A DNA stretch of 64,000 bases from Thalassotalea mangrovi (GCF_005116735.1 NZ_SWDB01000004.1:1-64000); one strand, 5' to 3'. Counted from the stretch's first letter, positions 50,726-59,773 are shown. Notes: a model not told the origin generated them from the letters alone. Numbers and translations: made by a program.

Positions 50726-50962
50726 TCATTCTGGCTCCACAAAAAATTTATTATGCTGCAAAAACTCTTCTTCCAGAGCGTCGAGCATTTCTTCGCTTAA
50801 CGGCTCGTTACTTTGCATCGGTTGGGAAATTTTGTGGTTTTCTTCGGCCCAGTCACCTAAATCAATCAACTGGCAGCGCTTAGAGCAAAATGGGCGATAT
50901 TGGTTTTCAAGTTTCCACTCTACCTTGGCTTTGCAAGTAGGGCAGTCAACAACGGTTGGCAT
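50726..50962 (-). CDS. yacG: DNA gyrase inhibitor YacG
   Basis: A 78-residue zinc protein. [12 protein letters not shown] and [15 protein letters not shown] give the CxxC...CxxxC zinc site of YacG, and the acidic, flexible C-terminal tail ([12 protein letters not shown]) is the part that contacts gyrase in E. coli. The usual gammaproteobacterial order coaE-zapD-yacG is kept here. The start ATG follows GGAGGCTTAAT, a clear ribosome site. Confidence 0.92.
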   Translation of the reverse strand: MPTVVDCPTCKAKVEWKLENQYRPFCSKRCQLIDLGDWAEENHKISQPMQSNEPLSEEMLDALEEEFLQHNKFFVEPE

Positions 50963-51042
50963 ATTAAGCCTCCAACGGGAAATAGTCAGAGTCTATCGGA
51001 ATTTTAATTGAAGGTTAAGCGTTAAGCAGATGAATAAGGTAA

Positions 51043-51789
51043 TCAGCACTTGGCTAGCTTAAAGGACACTTTATCATTGATATACTGTTGACCTTTTTGT
51101 TCGCAAAGTTCCATAAAGCGAATCGAGTAACGAAAATGGTTGCCACTGACGCTTGGGAAGTAATCAACACCCTTGTTTAACTTGACGCGCAGCATAAGTA
51201 AGCCCTCACCGCTATCCTGGTAAAAGCTGTTGTTGGATTCAATATTTTCAAACTCTGCTTTCTGGCGGATAAACTTTAATACCAGGGTCAAAGCTCTTTC
51301 GAGGCTGTTAACTTCTACGAGCCAGCGATTAATGTCTTCGCGAACTATAATCGGTGGTTGATTAAACCAGAAGGTTAACGCCGGTAGGTCAAAACCAGAA
51401 TAGGCGCTTTGTAGGGTGAAACGTTTCCGCAACCCATCCAGGAACTTATCTTTCTTTAACGCTGCCCATAATGGGCTTTTAGAGCGGAAAATGGTCGACA
51501 AGGATTTTGCTTTTTCAAGCACAGATTGCAACGCATTACCGTCCACTTCAGGTGATTTTCCCCAGTTGGTAAGATTGCGCTCGAGTTTTTCCAAATCTTT
51601 GATCAAATCACCACGAATATCATGACGGTCAAGAATATCGAGAATGGAAAAAAATGCATTGAAAAACAAAGGATAGCTATGCACAAAACTGTCGCCAAGT
51701 GAGCTTTGGATTTGCTCAAAGAGTTGCTCAAGTTTTAAATAGTTACGAACCCTTTCATTTAAAGGGTGCTCGTACAATATCTCAGACAT
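51043..51789 (-). CDS. zapD: cell division protein ZapD
   Basis: A 248-residue FtsZ-binding protein that cross-links FtsZ filaments at the division ring. It begins MSEILYEHPLNERVRNYLKL, aligning with E. coli ZapD (YacF), has an all-helical N-terminal part and a beta-rich C-terminal part (SVSGNHFRYSIRFM). A GTG start nine codons earlier is possible; the ATG is chosen by homology, and neither has a strong ribosome site. It lies between coaE and yacG in the conserved order, although 590 bp of repeat DNA now separates it from coaE. Confidence 0.9.
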   Translation of the reverse strand: MSEILYEHPLNERVRNYLKLEQLFEQIQSSLGDSFVHSYPLFFNAFFSILDILDRHDIRGDLIKDLEKLERNLTNWGKSPEVDGNALQSVLEKAKSLSTIFRSKSPLWAALKKDKFLDGLRKRFTLQSAYSGFDLPALTFWFNQPPIIVREDINRWLVEVNSLERALTLVLKFIRQKAEFENIESNNSFYQDSGEGLLMLRVKLNKGVDYFPSVSGNHFRYSIRFMELCEQKGQQYINDKVSFKLAKC

Positions 51790-51925
51790 ATGGTGCTTGT
51801 TCTTATTATTTTTCACGCAATCTGGGGGAAAAGCGGAACTTAAGTTTTTAATTTTTCGCAGTTTTCCAATATGGAATAAACTAACGCTTTTAGTAACTTA
51901 ACAAGTTTTTAAGAAAGGGGATAGG

Positions 51926-51980
51926 AAAAATTTCAAAAATACTTCAGATTTGTGAAATTCTGAAGTATTTTGAAATTTTT
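51926..51980 (-). terminator. long A/T hairpin between coaE and zapD
   Basis: A stem of about 22 bp (51926-51948 with 51959-51980, one bulged A) around a 10-base loop. Read on the minus strand it ends in a T-run (ATTTTTCC), so it may stop transcripts coming from coaE; zapD would then need its own promoter in 51790-51925. Confidence 0.6.
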
Positions 51981-52224
51981 AGGTCTCAGGTTTCAGGTTT
52001 CAGGACTCGGAGGGCGAACGGCTTTCACTTTAAGCTACTAGCACGCTGACAAGTCAGCTCCTAGCACACTTCGTTCCTAGCACGCAGCCAAGGCTGCTCC
52101 TAGCATGCAAAATCAAAGATTGTGCGCCTAGCGTTTTTTTGTCTATGCTAGCCGCTCCTCTATACACAGGTTGTAAGCGATCACTATTTTTGTCATACCC
52201 TGCTACGACAGGGTATCTATGCAA
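51981..52224. repeat. composite repeat element, copy D
   Basis: In order: AGGTCTC AGGTTTC AGGTTTC AGGACTC units, the conserved 28-bp module (about 52008-52035), then a clear hairpin row with stems GCTGAC/GTCAGC, GCAGCC/GGCTGC and CAAAATC/GATTGTG joined by TCCTAGCAC linkers (to 52136), and a REP-like palindrome ATACCCTG/CAGGGTAT (52195-52216). The CAGCGTAGCTTACCTC repeat follows at 52336-52351. Confidence 0.9.
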
Positions 52225-52358
52225 AGTTACTGAGAAAGAGTTCCCTATTTACGTGAGGATGAGTGAATTCTTGTTTCAAGCACCCACCGACGATAGTCTC
52301 CACCGAAAATACGACAACGAGAGTATTTTATCCCTCAGCGTAGCTTACCTCTTTAAAC

Positions 52359-52384
52359 AGTGACAAGGCGTTAGCTTTGTCACT
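52359..52384 (-). terminator. hairpin spanning the coaE stop codon
   Basis: AGTGACAA (52359-52366) and TTGTCACT (52377-52384) are perfect arms. The TGA stop of coaE lies within the first arm on the minus strand, and GTTTAAAG follows the second. Confidence 0.7.
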
Positions 52385-52985
52385 TAGCTATTAGCTTTAG
52401 AAAATGCCGATGCAACTGCTCTACCTTCAATGGCAGTTGCTCTTGTTCACCGGTAGTATTTTCAATGACGAAATCCGCATGTTTCAAACGCTCCTGTCGC
52501 GATACTTGTGAGGCCATGATGGCTTCAACTTGTGCCTGGGTGTTTTCATCGCGGGTCATGGTACGTTTAATTTGCTCTTGTTCTGGAATATCGACCACTA
52601 AAACTTTATCGACGGTTTGAAAAAGACTATTTTCAATCAGCAGTGGGGCGACTAACAGGCAATAAGGGCTTTTCGCCTGCTGACATTGAGTTATCATTTC
52701 TTCGCGAATGAGCGGGTGGAGTAGGGTATTTAACCACTGTTTAGCTTCGGGCTCCTGAAATACCTTGTGTCGCAACTTAGTACGGTTCAGCTCTCCATTT
52801 GGTAAGAGGTAATCCTCACCAAAATGCAGTTGTATTTGCTGTAAGGCGGGAGCGCCTTTGGCTACAACCTGGCGAGCGACAATATCCGCATCAATGATAT
52901 CGATATCGTATTGTTTAAACAGATTGGCGACGGTGGTCTTTCCGGAACCGATCCCGCCGGTTAAGCCAATGATAAGGTTTGACAA
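52380..52985 (-). CDS. coaE: dephospho-CoA kinase
   Basis: A 201-residue kinase for the last step of coenzyme A synthesis. The Walker A motif is IGLTGGIGSGKTT at the N-terminus, with IIDADIVARQV next and LLVAPLLIEN in the lid region; it matches the family in length. The start is probably the TTG at 52985, which gives LSNLIIGLTGG and aligns with the usual MSN start; no in-frame ATG is available, and an upstream TTG at 53045 would add 20 unlikely residues. The stop codon lies in a hairpin. In the conserved order it stands between pilD and zapD. Confidence 0.92.
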   Translation of the reverse strand: MSNLIIGLTGGIGSGKTTVANLFKQYDIDIIDADIVARQVVAKGAPALQQIQLHFGEDYLLPNGELNRTKLRHKVFQEPEAKQWLNTLLHPLIREEMITQCQQAKSPYCLLVAPLLIENSLFQTVDKVLVVDIPEQEQIKRTMTRDENTQAQVEAIMASQVSRQERLKHADFVIENTTGEQEQLPLKVEQLHRHFLKLIAK

Positions 52986-53034
52986 AGTGAATGTCCGAAT
53001 GCGTGTGATGGGAGAGTTATAGCGTAAAAAGCGT

Positions 53035-53249
53035 AAAGAGTGCAAGTGCCTGCACTAGCACTCTTTAGCTACTAGCACGCCTACGTAACGGCTCCTGGCA
53101 CACGCAGTTCCTAGCACACAAAATCAGAGATTTTGCTCCTAGTTAAAACCGCTTTTGCCAGGCGCGACACTCGTTGTCGCATGCTAGGAATGGACCTTTG
53201 GTTCATGTGCTAGGAGAGGCGTTGCAGGCCTCGTGCTAGAAGCTAATGT
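53035..53249. repeat. hairpin row, copy I, abutting pilD
   Basis: The row begins with an inverted repeat AAAGAGTGC/GCACTCTTT (53035-53066), then units joined by TCCTAGCAC linkers, CAAAATC/GATTTTG (53114-53131), then in the opposite orientation GCGACA/TGTCGC, ATGGACC/GGTTCAT and GAGGCG/GCCTC joined by ATGCTAGGA and GTGCTAGGA. Its last linker (TGCTAGCA, 53251-53259 area) runs into the final codons of pilD. Confidence 0.85.
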
Positions 53250-54164
53250 TTATGCTAGCAGGCCTAAATACCATTGCCATATCCCTTCTCCCCACAACGC
53301 CGTAATCCAACCGGCAATGGCTAAATACGGGCCAAATGGAATGGGTTTCGAGCCCTCATGGTTACGAAGTACCATTAAGCTAATGCCGATAATCGCGCCA
53401 ACAAAGGAAGCCATTAAGATTAGTAGCGGTAGTAACTGCCAGCCGAACCAGGCGCCGAAAACTGCGAACAATTTAAAGTCGCCGTAACCCATCCCTTCTT
53501 TGCCGGTGACAAGCTTAAATAGCCAGAATACTGTGTACAAACTCATGTAGCCGGCAACTGCCCCGATGACTGCGGTTTCGATACTGACAAACATACCATT
53601 CAGATTTAATAACAAACCAATCCAAACCAAGGGTAGGGTCATTTGATCCGGCAAAATCATTTTGTCGAAATCAATCATAGTAAGAGCCACCAGGCACCAG
53701 GTCAGCAATAGCATGGCAACCGTCACCCAGGTCACGCCATAATGGCTGGCGATCGCCACTGATAATAAACCGGTTACTAATTCTATGGCAGGGTAACGGA
53801 TTGAAATTGGCTCTTTACAGGATGAACACTTGCCTCTTAAAAGCAACCAGCTAATAACAGGTATATTTTCCCAGGCTTTAATTTTATGACCACAATTAGG
53901 ACAAGAGGATGCAGGTTTTGATAAAGACAAAATGCCAGATTTTTCTGCTTCAATTCGCGAAGCTTTTAGCGCTTTACTGCCTTTTTCATTAAGCTCCTGG
54001 CTAAGAAGTTCACGGCATTCACAATACCATTCCTGTTCCAGCATTTTCGGTAGTCGATATATAACCACATTTAAAAAGCTGCCAATCACCAGGCCGAGAA
54101 TGAATACGGTTGAAAAATAAAACAGCGGAGACTGTTCAAACAGGGAGGTTAGATCGGAAAACAA
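53250..54164 (-). CDS. pilD: type IV prepilin peptidase/N-methyltransferase
   Basis: A 304-residue inner-membrane aspartyl protease that cuts the prepilin leader and methylates the new N-terminus. The methylase loop carries two CxxC pairs (SCPNCGHK and KCSSCKEP), and the protease Asp residues are in MIDFDKMILPD and GMGYGDFKLF; about eight membrane helices are visible. It probably starts at TTG 54164, with AAGGA seven or eight bases upstream, since no ATG is in frame. The last codons LLA-stop coincide with a linker of the adjoining hairpin row. It follows pilC by 72 bp. Confidence 0.92.
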   Translation of the reverse strand: MFSDLTSLFEQSPLFYFSTVFILGLVIGSFLNVVIYRLPKMLEQEWYCECRELLSQELNEKGSKALKASRIEAEKSGILSLSKPASSCPNCGHKIKAWENIPVISWLLLRGKCSSCKEPISIRYPAIELVTGLLSVAIASHYGVTWVTVAMLLLTWCLVALTMIDFDKMILPDQMTLPLVWIGLLLNLNGMFVSIETAVIGAVAGYMSLYTVFWLFKLVTGKEGMGYGDFKLFAVFGAWFGWQLLPLLILMASFVGAIIGISLMVLRNHEGSKPIPFGPYLAIAGWITALWGEGIWQWYLGLLA

Positions 54165-54236
54165 AATACATTCCTTGTTAAAAGAACAGGGTAAGCGTGT
54201 TGCTTACCCTGGTAACTGAAATAAATAGATTGGACG

Positions 54237-55484
54237 TTATACAACCATACCGATTTGGAAAATTGGTAGGTACATTGCAATAATCAAACCACCAATCACT
54301 ACCCCTAAGACGGCCATGATCATTGGCTCAAGAAGTGCAGTCAGGCCATCTACCGCGTCATCAACTTCTTGCTCATAAACAGTAGCAACTTTCGCTAGCA
54401 TATCATCAAGAGCACCAGATTCTTCACCAATGCTGACCATTTGAATGACCATGTCAGGGAAAACATTAACATTGCGCATCGCTAAGTTCATCTGCATACC
54501 TGCGGACACTTCGGTACGAATTTCCTGGATGGCATCACGATATACGGCATTGCCTGCTGCACCCGAAGCAGAATCAAGAGCATCAATCAAAGGAACGCCT
54601 GCAGCAAATGTTGTCGAGAGAGTACGTGCGAAACGCGCAACTGCTGCTTTATCTAAAATCATACCAATTACGGGGATTCTTAATATTGCATGGTCTACTT
54701 TGTCTCTGAAATCCTGACTCTTTAAGTGCATCTGTTTAAAGACGTAACCAATGGCAAATAACCCAGCGAGCACAAAGTACCAGGAAGCGACCATAATATC
54801 GGAAATTCCTACTACGAATAATGTAAAAGCAGGTAACTCGGCATCGAAACTAGCAAAAATATCTACGAAAGTAGGAACAACCTTAATGAGTAGAATTGAA
54901 GTCACTATTGCAGCGACAACGATTACCGCAATTGGGTATGTCATTGCTTTCTTTATCTTAGATTTTAACGCTTCGGCTTTTTCTTTATAAAGTGCGATTC
55001 GATCATAGATAGTTTCTAACGCACCGGATTGCTCTCCGGACTCGACTAAGTCACAATATAAGTCGTCGAAATATTGTGGATGCTCACGTAGGGCATCGGA
55101 CAATGGAATACCTGCTTGTACTTTAGCGCCAATTTCCCCTAAAAGAGTTCTCATTCTCGGCTTTTCATTTCCTTTTCCGATCATCTCTATCGACTGAACC
55201 AGAGGAACACCAGCGGCTAACATCGTTGCTAGTTGCCTGGTAACTACAGCAATATCTTTAGGGGTGATTTTTTTATCACCCCCACCAATGCCAAATAACG
55301 GCTTCGGCTTTTTCTTGTGTTTTAGCGGTGTGACGCCTTGCGCGCGCAATTGAGCTTTTAATTCGCCGATATTGGCGGCAGAAAGCTCACCTTTAATTTT
55401 TTTACCCTTGCGGTTTACCCCTTCCCAGATGAAGGTATCCAGCTCTTTAACTTTTGGTGCTTTCTTTGCTGCAGTAACTGCCAT
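54237..55484 (-). CDS. pilC: type IV pilus inner-membrane platform protein
   Basis: A 415-residue platform protein of the GspF/PilC family. Two repeats of the T2SSF domain are present, each with SGEQSGALE or IGEESGALDDML, and three membrane helices (around residues 185-205, 230-255 and 380-400). An N-terminal segment (FIWEGVNRKGKKIKGELSA) is typical. It couples the PilB motor to pilus growth. The ATG follows AGGT at eight bases. It is between pilB and pilD, in one operon. Confidence 0.94.
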   Translation of the reverse strand: MAVTAAKKAPKVKELDTFIWEGVNRKGKKIKGELSAANIGELKAQLRAQGVTPLKHKKKPKPLFGIGGGDKKITPKDIAVVTRQLATMLAAGVPLVQSIEMIGKGNEKPRMRTLLGEIGAKVQAGIPLSDALREHPQYFDDLYCDLVESGEQSGALETIYDRIALYKEKAEALKSKIKKAMTYPIAVIVVAAIVTSILLIKVVPTFVDIFASFDAELPAFTLFVVGISDIMVASWYFVLAGLFAIGYVFKQMHLKSQDFRDKVDHAILRIPVIGMILDKAAVARFARTLSTTFAAGVPLIDALDSASGAAGNAVYRDAIQEIRTEVSAGMQMNLAMRNVNVFPDMVIQMVSIGEESGALDDMLAKVATVYEQEVDDAVDGLTALLEPMIMAVLGVVIGGLIIAMYLPIFQIGMVV

Positions 55485-55541
55485 GATTTTTACCTGTTAT
55501 TCTATTTATTCAGGGGGCAATAATATCTATATTCTCTAATT

Positions 55542-57248
55542 TTAAGCCGTAACACGAGTTACTTCTGCCAGGCTAGTTACACCAGCTTTGGCCTTTAACA
55601 ACGCAGATTGGCGCAGGTTATTGTATCCTTCTTTCTGAGCTTGGGTCGCAATCTGTAATGAGTTTCCGCCCTGCATAATAATCTCAGCAGTTTCTTCTGA
55701 AATCTTCATCACTTCATAAATACCGACCCGGCCCTTGTATCCAGCGGTGCACTCGTCGCATCCGACTGGTTTGTAAATGGTCAGGTCTTTTAATTCGTCT
55801 GGTTTAAAACCTATTTCCAATAGCGCTTCATCGGTAACCTGATCTACTTCTTTACAATGACTGCATAATCGTCGGGCAAGTCGTTGGGCAATTATCAGGC
55901 TCACTGAACTTGCTACGTTATACGACGGAACGCCCATATTCAATAAGCGAGTCAATGTTTCTGCGGCCGAGTTTGTATGAAGAGTCGATAATACCAAATG
56001 ACCCGTTTGTGCTGCTTTAATGGCAATCTCCGCAGTTTCCAAATCCCGGATCTCACCAACCATGACGATATCCGGATCCTGACGTAGGAAAGATTTCAGA
56101 GCTTCCGCAAACGTCAAACCAGCTTTGTTATTGATTTGGACCTGGTTTACCCCTTCGAGGTTTATCTCAACCGGATCCTCTGCGGTTGAAATATTACGCT
56201 CTTCGGTATTAAGAATATTGAGGCCGGTATAAAGAGATACGGTTTTACCAGAACCGGTTGGACCGGTTACCAGGATCATCCCCTGTGGCTTAGCCAGGGC
56301 TTCCATATACATGGCTTTCTGTTCTTCTTCGTAACCCAGGATATCAATACCTAACTTGGCACTCGAAGAGTCAAGAATACGCATTACTACCTTTTCCCCC
56401 CACATGGTAGGCAGGGTGGAAACACGGAAATCGATGGCCTTATTTTTGGTGATATTAAGCTTGATACGACCATCCTGAGGTACACGGCGCTCGGCAATAT
56501 CCAGCTTTGACATGACCTTCAAGCGGGCTGTTAACCGGCTGGCCAGGCCAACAGGTGGGCTAGCGACTTCCTGTAAAACACCATCAATCCGAAAACGTAT
56601 TCGAAATTTCTTTTCAAAGGGCTCGAAATGTAAATCGGATGCTCCTTTTTTAATAGAGTCGAGCAGAATTTTGTTGATATAAACAACGATCGGTGCGTCA
56701 TTTTCGCCGCCGGATTCATCATCCTTATGCTCAGTCTCGGCAACGTCAATTCCACTTAACTCTTCAGAGTCAAGCTCTGTTATCTCAAGGGCTTCGGCTT
56801 CATTATCTAAATAAGATTCTATTTGTTTTTGTAAACTGTCTCTGTCAACAAGAATAAACTCAGTAGTGTAGCCAGTATTAAACTGAAATTCTTCTAAGGC
56901 ATCATGATTAGTGGGATCGGACACGGCAATGTGTAATACGCCTGCGCGAAGATAGACAGGTAGCGCCTGATGTTTCTCAACCAGTTTTTGATTTCTCAAA
57001 CCTTCAGGAAAGTTATCGAATTCGAAGGCTTTTAAATCTACCAATGGGTAGCCATAACTTTTTGATAAAGTTTTTGCTATGGTTAGTGAGTCTATTTTTA
57101 ATTCATTAGCGATATAATCTAAAACAGACAGTTTTGACTGCTGACAAGCTTTAAATATTTCTGTAGCTTGTTGTTGGTTGATTAATTCGCTTCTAACAAA
57201 TTTTGATAATAAATTTGATTGACGATGAAGTCCTTTCATAGCATTCAT
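55542..57248 (-). CDS. pilB: type IV pilus assembly ATPase
   Basis: A 568-residue hexameric ATPase that drives pilus extension. The N-terminal MshEN-type domain (about 1-150) is followed by the Walker A motif [10 protein letters not shown], the Asp box and Walker B region [19 protein letters not shown], the His box [12 protein letters not shown], and the zinc site of paired cysteines CSHC...CDEC. The ATG at 57248 has AAGG nine bases upstream. A terminator separates it from pilA, so it is transcribed partly by read-through or from its own promoter. Confidence 0.94.
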   Translation of the reverse strand: MNAMKGLHRQSNLLSKFVRSELINQQQATEIFKACQQSKLSVLDYIANELKIDSLTIAKTLSKSYGYPLVDLKAFEFDNFPEGLRNQKLVEKHQALPVYLRAGVLHIAVSDPTNHDALEEFQFNTGYTTEFILVDRDSLQKQIESYLDNEAEALEITELDSEELSGIDVAETEHKDDESGGENDAPIVVYINKILLDSIKKGASDLHFEPFEKKFRIRFRIDGVLQEVASPPVGLASRLTARLKVMSKLDIAERRVPQDGRIKLNITKNKAIDFRVSTLPTMWGEKVVMRILDSSSAKLGIDILGYEEEQKAMYMEALAKPQGMILVTGPTGSGKTVSLYTGLNILNTEERNISTAEDPVEINLEGVNQVQINNKAGLTFAEALKSFLRQDPDIVMVGEIRDLETAEIAIKAAQTGHLVLSTLHTNSAAETLTRLLNMGVPSYNVASSVSLIIAQRLARRLCSHCKEVDQVTDEALLEIGFKPDELKDLTIYKPVGCDECTAGYKGRVGIYEVMKISEETAEIIMQGGNSLQIATQAQKEGYNNLRQSALLKAKAGVTSLAEVTRVTA

Positions 57249-57290
57249 TTCATATAGCCTTTTTTGACAGTGTACCTAAAAAAAGCCATA

Positions 57291-57316
57291 AAAAAAGCCC
57301 CAAATGGGGCTTTTTT
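57291..57316 (-). terminator. terminator between pilA and pilB
   Basis: AAAAAAGCCCC and GGGGCTTTTTT are perfect 11-bp arms with a 4-base loop. It starts 13 bp past the pilA stop and lies 42 bp before pilB, so most transcripts should end after the abundant pilin. Confidence 0.92.
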
Positions 57317-57328
57317 CTTACTTAACTA

Positions 57329-57745
57329 TTAACAGAAGTCTGCGTTAGCGCATGTCTCTGTCCAAGCAGTGATTTGCTCACCAGCAGCACCGGTCGCTTG
57401 AGTTGGAGATAACGTATAAGTATCACCAGCAACAATACCTTTAAATGCATTTGGAGTTACTAGAATAACACCGTCAGTAACGCCTACAGAAGCTACTGCT
57501 TGAGATGCTTGAGAACCAGGAATACCATTGGTACCTAGGTCACAGTCAGCAATTGCGTTAGTAAGTGAGCACACTTCAATTGCTGCTTTATATGGCGTAG
57601 TAGCAAGAATTACTTCAGAGTATGCAGCTTTCTTGGTGTAGTTTTGGTATGCAGGCAGAGCAACTGCAGCAAGAATACCGATAATCGCAACAACGATCAT
57701 CAATTCGATTAAGGTAAAACCTTTGTTGTTTTTCATAGTTTTCAT
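57329..57745 (-). CDS. pilA: type IV major pilin
   Basis: A pilin of about 138 residues. The short leader ending in KNNKG is followed by [20 protein letters not shown], the class IVa N-terminal helix with Glu5. The C-terminal disulfide pair is in ETCANADFC. Another pair of cysteines (EVCSL and DCDLG) lies in the middle. The ATG at 57745 has GGATG six bases upstream; ATGs three codons on either side are possible. The 600 bp upstream (57746-58343) has an AT-rich promoter region; I saw no sigma-54 site. No C-terminal Phe is present. Confidence 0.93.
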   Translation of the reverse strand: MKTMKNNKGFTLIELMIVVAIIGILAAVALPAYQNYTKKAAYSEVILATTPYKAAIEVCSLTNAIADCDLGTNGIPGSQASQAVASVGVTDGVILVTPNAFKGIVAGDTYTLSPTQATGAAGEQITAWTETCANADFC

Positions 57746-58149
57746 GTTAAACATCCATTAACGTTATTGTTATGTTTAGGGGGCCTTTTCTAATATGCTT
57801 CAAAAAAAAATCTCTGTAAAACACTTTTTAACAAAAAATTAGCTTTTTCAGGAAAAACCGGTTTAAGTGCTGAAAAAATCGCCGAGTTTCACTTTCTGAT
57901 AAATAAGCTCTAATCAAAAATTGTTCATTATTAATTAGTTAGGTAACAAATATTAACATTTGATGAAAGTTTAATTGCACAAAGATGCAAGGAGGGATTG
58001 GCGATGACAGCGTAGGACAAAGGGGAGCCGGAGGCGATTGGAAGGTGAGGACTTCGTCGTTGCTATGGGTAAGTTAATACTATGATGACCCAAGGGCTGA
58101 CTAGTCAGTCATATTGAGGAAAGTGAGCTATTGTTCTTTGCTGACGTAC

Positions 58150-58343
58150 TTGAGATACCCTGTCGTAGCAGGGTATGACGAAACCAGGGGGGTGTTTGTG
58201 CTTAAAATTACAGGCCTTAGCAATCCCTTCTAGGCGCAAAATCTTCGATTTTGCATGCTAGGAACGATTTCTAATCGTGTGACAGGAGCGAACTTGTTCG
58301 TGTGCTAGTAGCTTTAAGTTCTGAAACCTGAGACCGGAAACCT
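58150..58343. repeat. composite repeat element, copy E
   Basis: In order: REP-like palindrome ATACCCTG/CAGGGTAT (58154-58175), then a hairpin row with CAAAATC/GATTTTG (58235-58252), linker ATGCTAGGA, ACGATT/AATCGT (58262-58278), linker GTGACAGGA, GCGAAC/GTTCGT and GTGCTAG, and finally 7-bp units of TGAAACC type. The 28-bp module is missing here. Confidence 0.85.
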
Positions 58344-58374
58344 CAATGCGCTTTGTCTTAAACAAAGCGCATTG
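58344..58374 (-). terminator. hairpin spanning the nadC stop codon
   Basis: CAATGCGCTTTGT and ACAAAGCGCATTG are perfect 13-bp arms around CTTAA. The TAA stop of nadC lies in the loop region, so its last four codons form one arm. There is no T-run after it. Confidence 0.75.
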
Positions 58375-59236
58375 ATAGGTCGACCGCTCTTACATGCTTC
58401 GTCAATGCACCAACAGAGATAAAGTCAACGCCGGCTTTGGCGTATTCTTTCAATGTTTCCAGGGTCATATTACCGGACACTTCTAATTTCGCTCTGCCGT
58501 TATTAATCGCTACTGCCTGTTCAATCATCTCGGTGGTGAAGTTATCTAGCATGATGATATCGGCACCGGCGTCTATGCCTTCGCTCAGCTCATCAAGGTT
58601 CTCGACTTCTACTTCGACGGTTTTACCCGGGAAGTTTTGTTTCGCGGTAGTAATTGCCTGGGCAATGCCGCCACAGGCGTTCACATGATTTTCTTTAATT
58701 AAAAAAGCATCGAATAAGCCGATGCGGTGGTTATGACCGCCGCCGCAGGTGACGGCATATTTTTGCGCGCTGCGCATGCCGGGAATGGTTTTGCGGGTAT
58801 CCAACAATCGGGTATTCGTACCCTCTAGTTCTCTAACATAGCGGGCGGTAATGGTTGCGGTGCCACTAAGAGATTGCAAAAAGTTAAGGGCGGTGCGCTC
58901 GCCGGTTAGCAACAACCTGGCATTACCTTTGATTTCGCATAAGGTATTGTTGGCTTTGACTGACTGACCGTCATTAACAAACCAGGTAATTTCGGTTTTT
59001 TGGTCAGTGCTGCTTGTAGCATCTAGTTGCTTAAAGACTTCATTAACCCAGGCGACCCCTGCAATGACGCAGTCTTCTCTACTTATAATAGTGGCTACGG
59101 CATTGGCATCGGCAGGAATCAAACTAGCGGTGATATCCTGGTCGGCACTTGCCTGACCGTTAAGCTGCTCAGAAAGATCTTCAGACAGTGCAGAAGTTAC
59201 GCTGTACTGAATATCGTTGGATAAATGGTCCTGCAT
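58358..59236 (-). CDS. nadC: nicotinate-nucleotide pyrophosphorylase (quinolinate phosphoribosyltransferase)
   Basis: A 292-residue enzyme that makes nicotinate mononucleotide from quinolinate and PRPP in NAD synthesis. Motifs: GERTALNFLQSLSGTAT, LDTRKTIPGMRSAQKYAVTC, GGGHNHRIGLFDAFLIKENH and EVEVENLDE; EVSGNMTLETL and DFISVGALTKH follow. The ATG at 59236 is preferred to a GTG three codons earlier. It lies 9 bp after the aspartic protease gene. The stop codon lies in a hairpin. The gene is part of the conserved ampD-nadC-pilA block. Confidence 0.94.
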   Translation of the reverse strand: MQDHLSNDIQYSVTSALSEDLSEQLNGQASADQDITASLIPADANAVATIISREDCVIAGVAWVNEVFKQLDATSSTDQKTEITWFVNDGQSVKANNTLCEIKGNARLLLTGERTALNFLQSLSGTATITARYVRELEGTNTRLLDTRKTIPGMRSAQKYAVTCGGGHNHRIGLFDAFLIKENHVNACGGIAQAITTAKQNFPGKTVEVEVENLDELSEGIDAGADIIMLDNFTTEMIEQAVAINNGRAKLEVSGNMTLETLKEYAKAGVDFISVGALTKHVRAVDLSMRFV

Positions 59237-59245
59237 ATATGTCAC

Positions 59246-59773
59246 TTAGTAGTTGCCGGGTACGGTCAGGTGTAAGTATTTACCTTTTTGGCTAAACTCG
59301 AGCTGCTTTAATGCGCTCATGCCGAGTAATATTTCCTGCCCCGTCATCCCAGGGTTAATATTGGCGCGCACATTATATAGGTTAATATTGCCGATACTCA
59401 ACTCATCGATGGTTGTTGCGTAAACCATGACTGAGCCATTGGCCGTTTGTACCCGATGACTGCCTTGTCTTTCCAAACCGTACTTGTCGGCTATCTCCAT
59501 TGGAATGGATACGCTGGTTGCACCGGTGTCGAGCATGAATAATGCGTTTTCCTGATTGATAAAACCCGCAGTGACATAATGGCCATAGCGATTACGTTCT
59601 AAAACCACTTGCTGCTGGCCACTGGTATTAACCGCGACTTTAGGTTGTTGGTTTGGATTCCAATCAGCGTCCAGTTTTGTCTGGAAAAACCATACCAACA
59701 GTAACAGACCTATTATCCAGGCAACCCAGGTCATTGCTTTACCGATTTTTTGACTGTCATCCTTTTCCTGCAT
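59246..59773 (-). CDS. retropepsin-like aspartic protease, membrane-anchored (TIGR02281-type)
   Basis: A 175-residue protein. One membrane helix (AMTWVAWIIGLLLLVWFF, about 13-30) leads to a retropepsin-like domain with the active-site FMLDTGATSVSIP, LERQGSHRVQTANG and ILLGMSALKQLEF. One such domain is half of a pepsin, so it should act as a dimer, probably in the periplasm. Substrate unknown. The ATG at 59773 has GGAG six bases upstream; an ATG five codons earlier is the alternative, and the frame opens 36 codons earlier. It is 9 bp before nadC in one operon. Confidence 0.82.
   Translation of the reverse strand: MQEKDDSQKIGKAMTWVAWIIGLLLLVWFFQTKLDADWNPNQQPKVAVNTSGQQQVVLERNRYGHYVTAGFINQENALFMLDTGATSVSIPMEIADKYGLERQGSHRVQTANGSVMVYATTIDELSIGNINLYNVRANINPGMTGQEILLGMSALKQLEFSQKGKYLHLTVPGNY

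Noticed and set aside
52139-52363. A 74-codon open frame in repeat DNA before the coaE end
   Set aside because: It reads through a REP-like palindrome and repeat words and has no ribosome site or family match.
53035-53249. Hairpin rows as integron attC sites
   Set aside because: No integrase, no attC core bases and no gene cassettes between the hairpins.
57746-58150. Sigma-54 promoter for pilA
   Set aside because: I looked for the GG/GC -24/-12 pattern on the minus strand and found none that fits.
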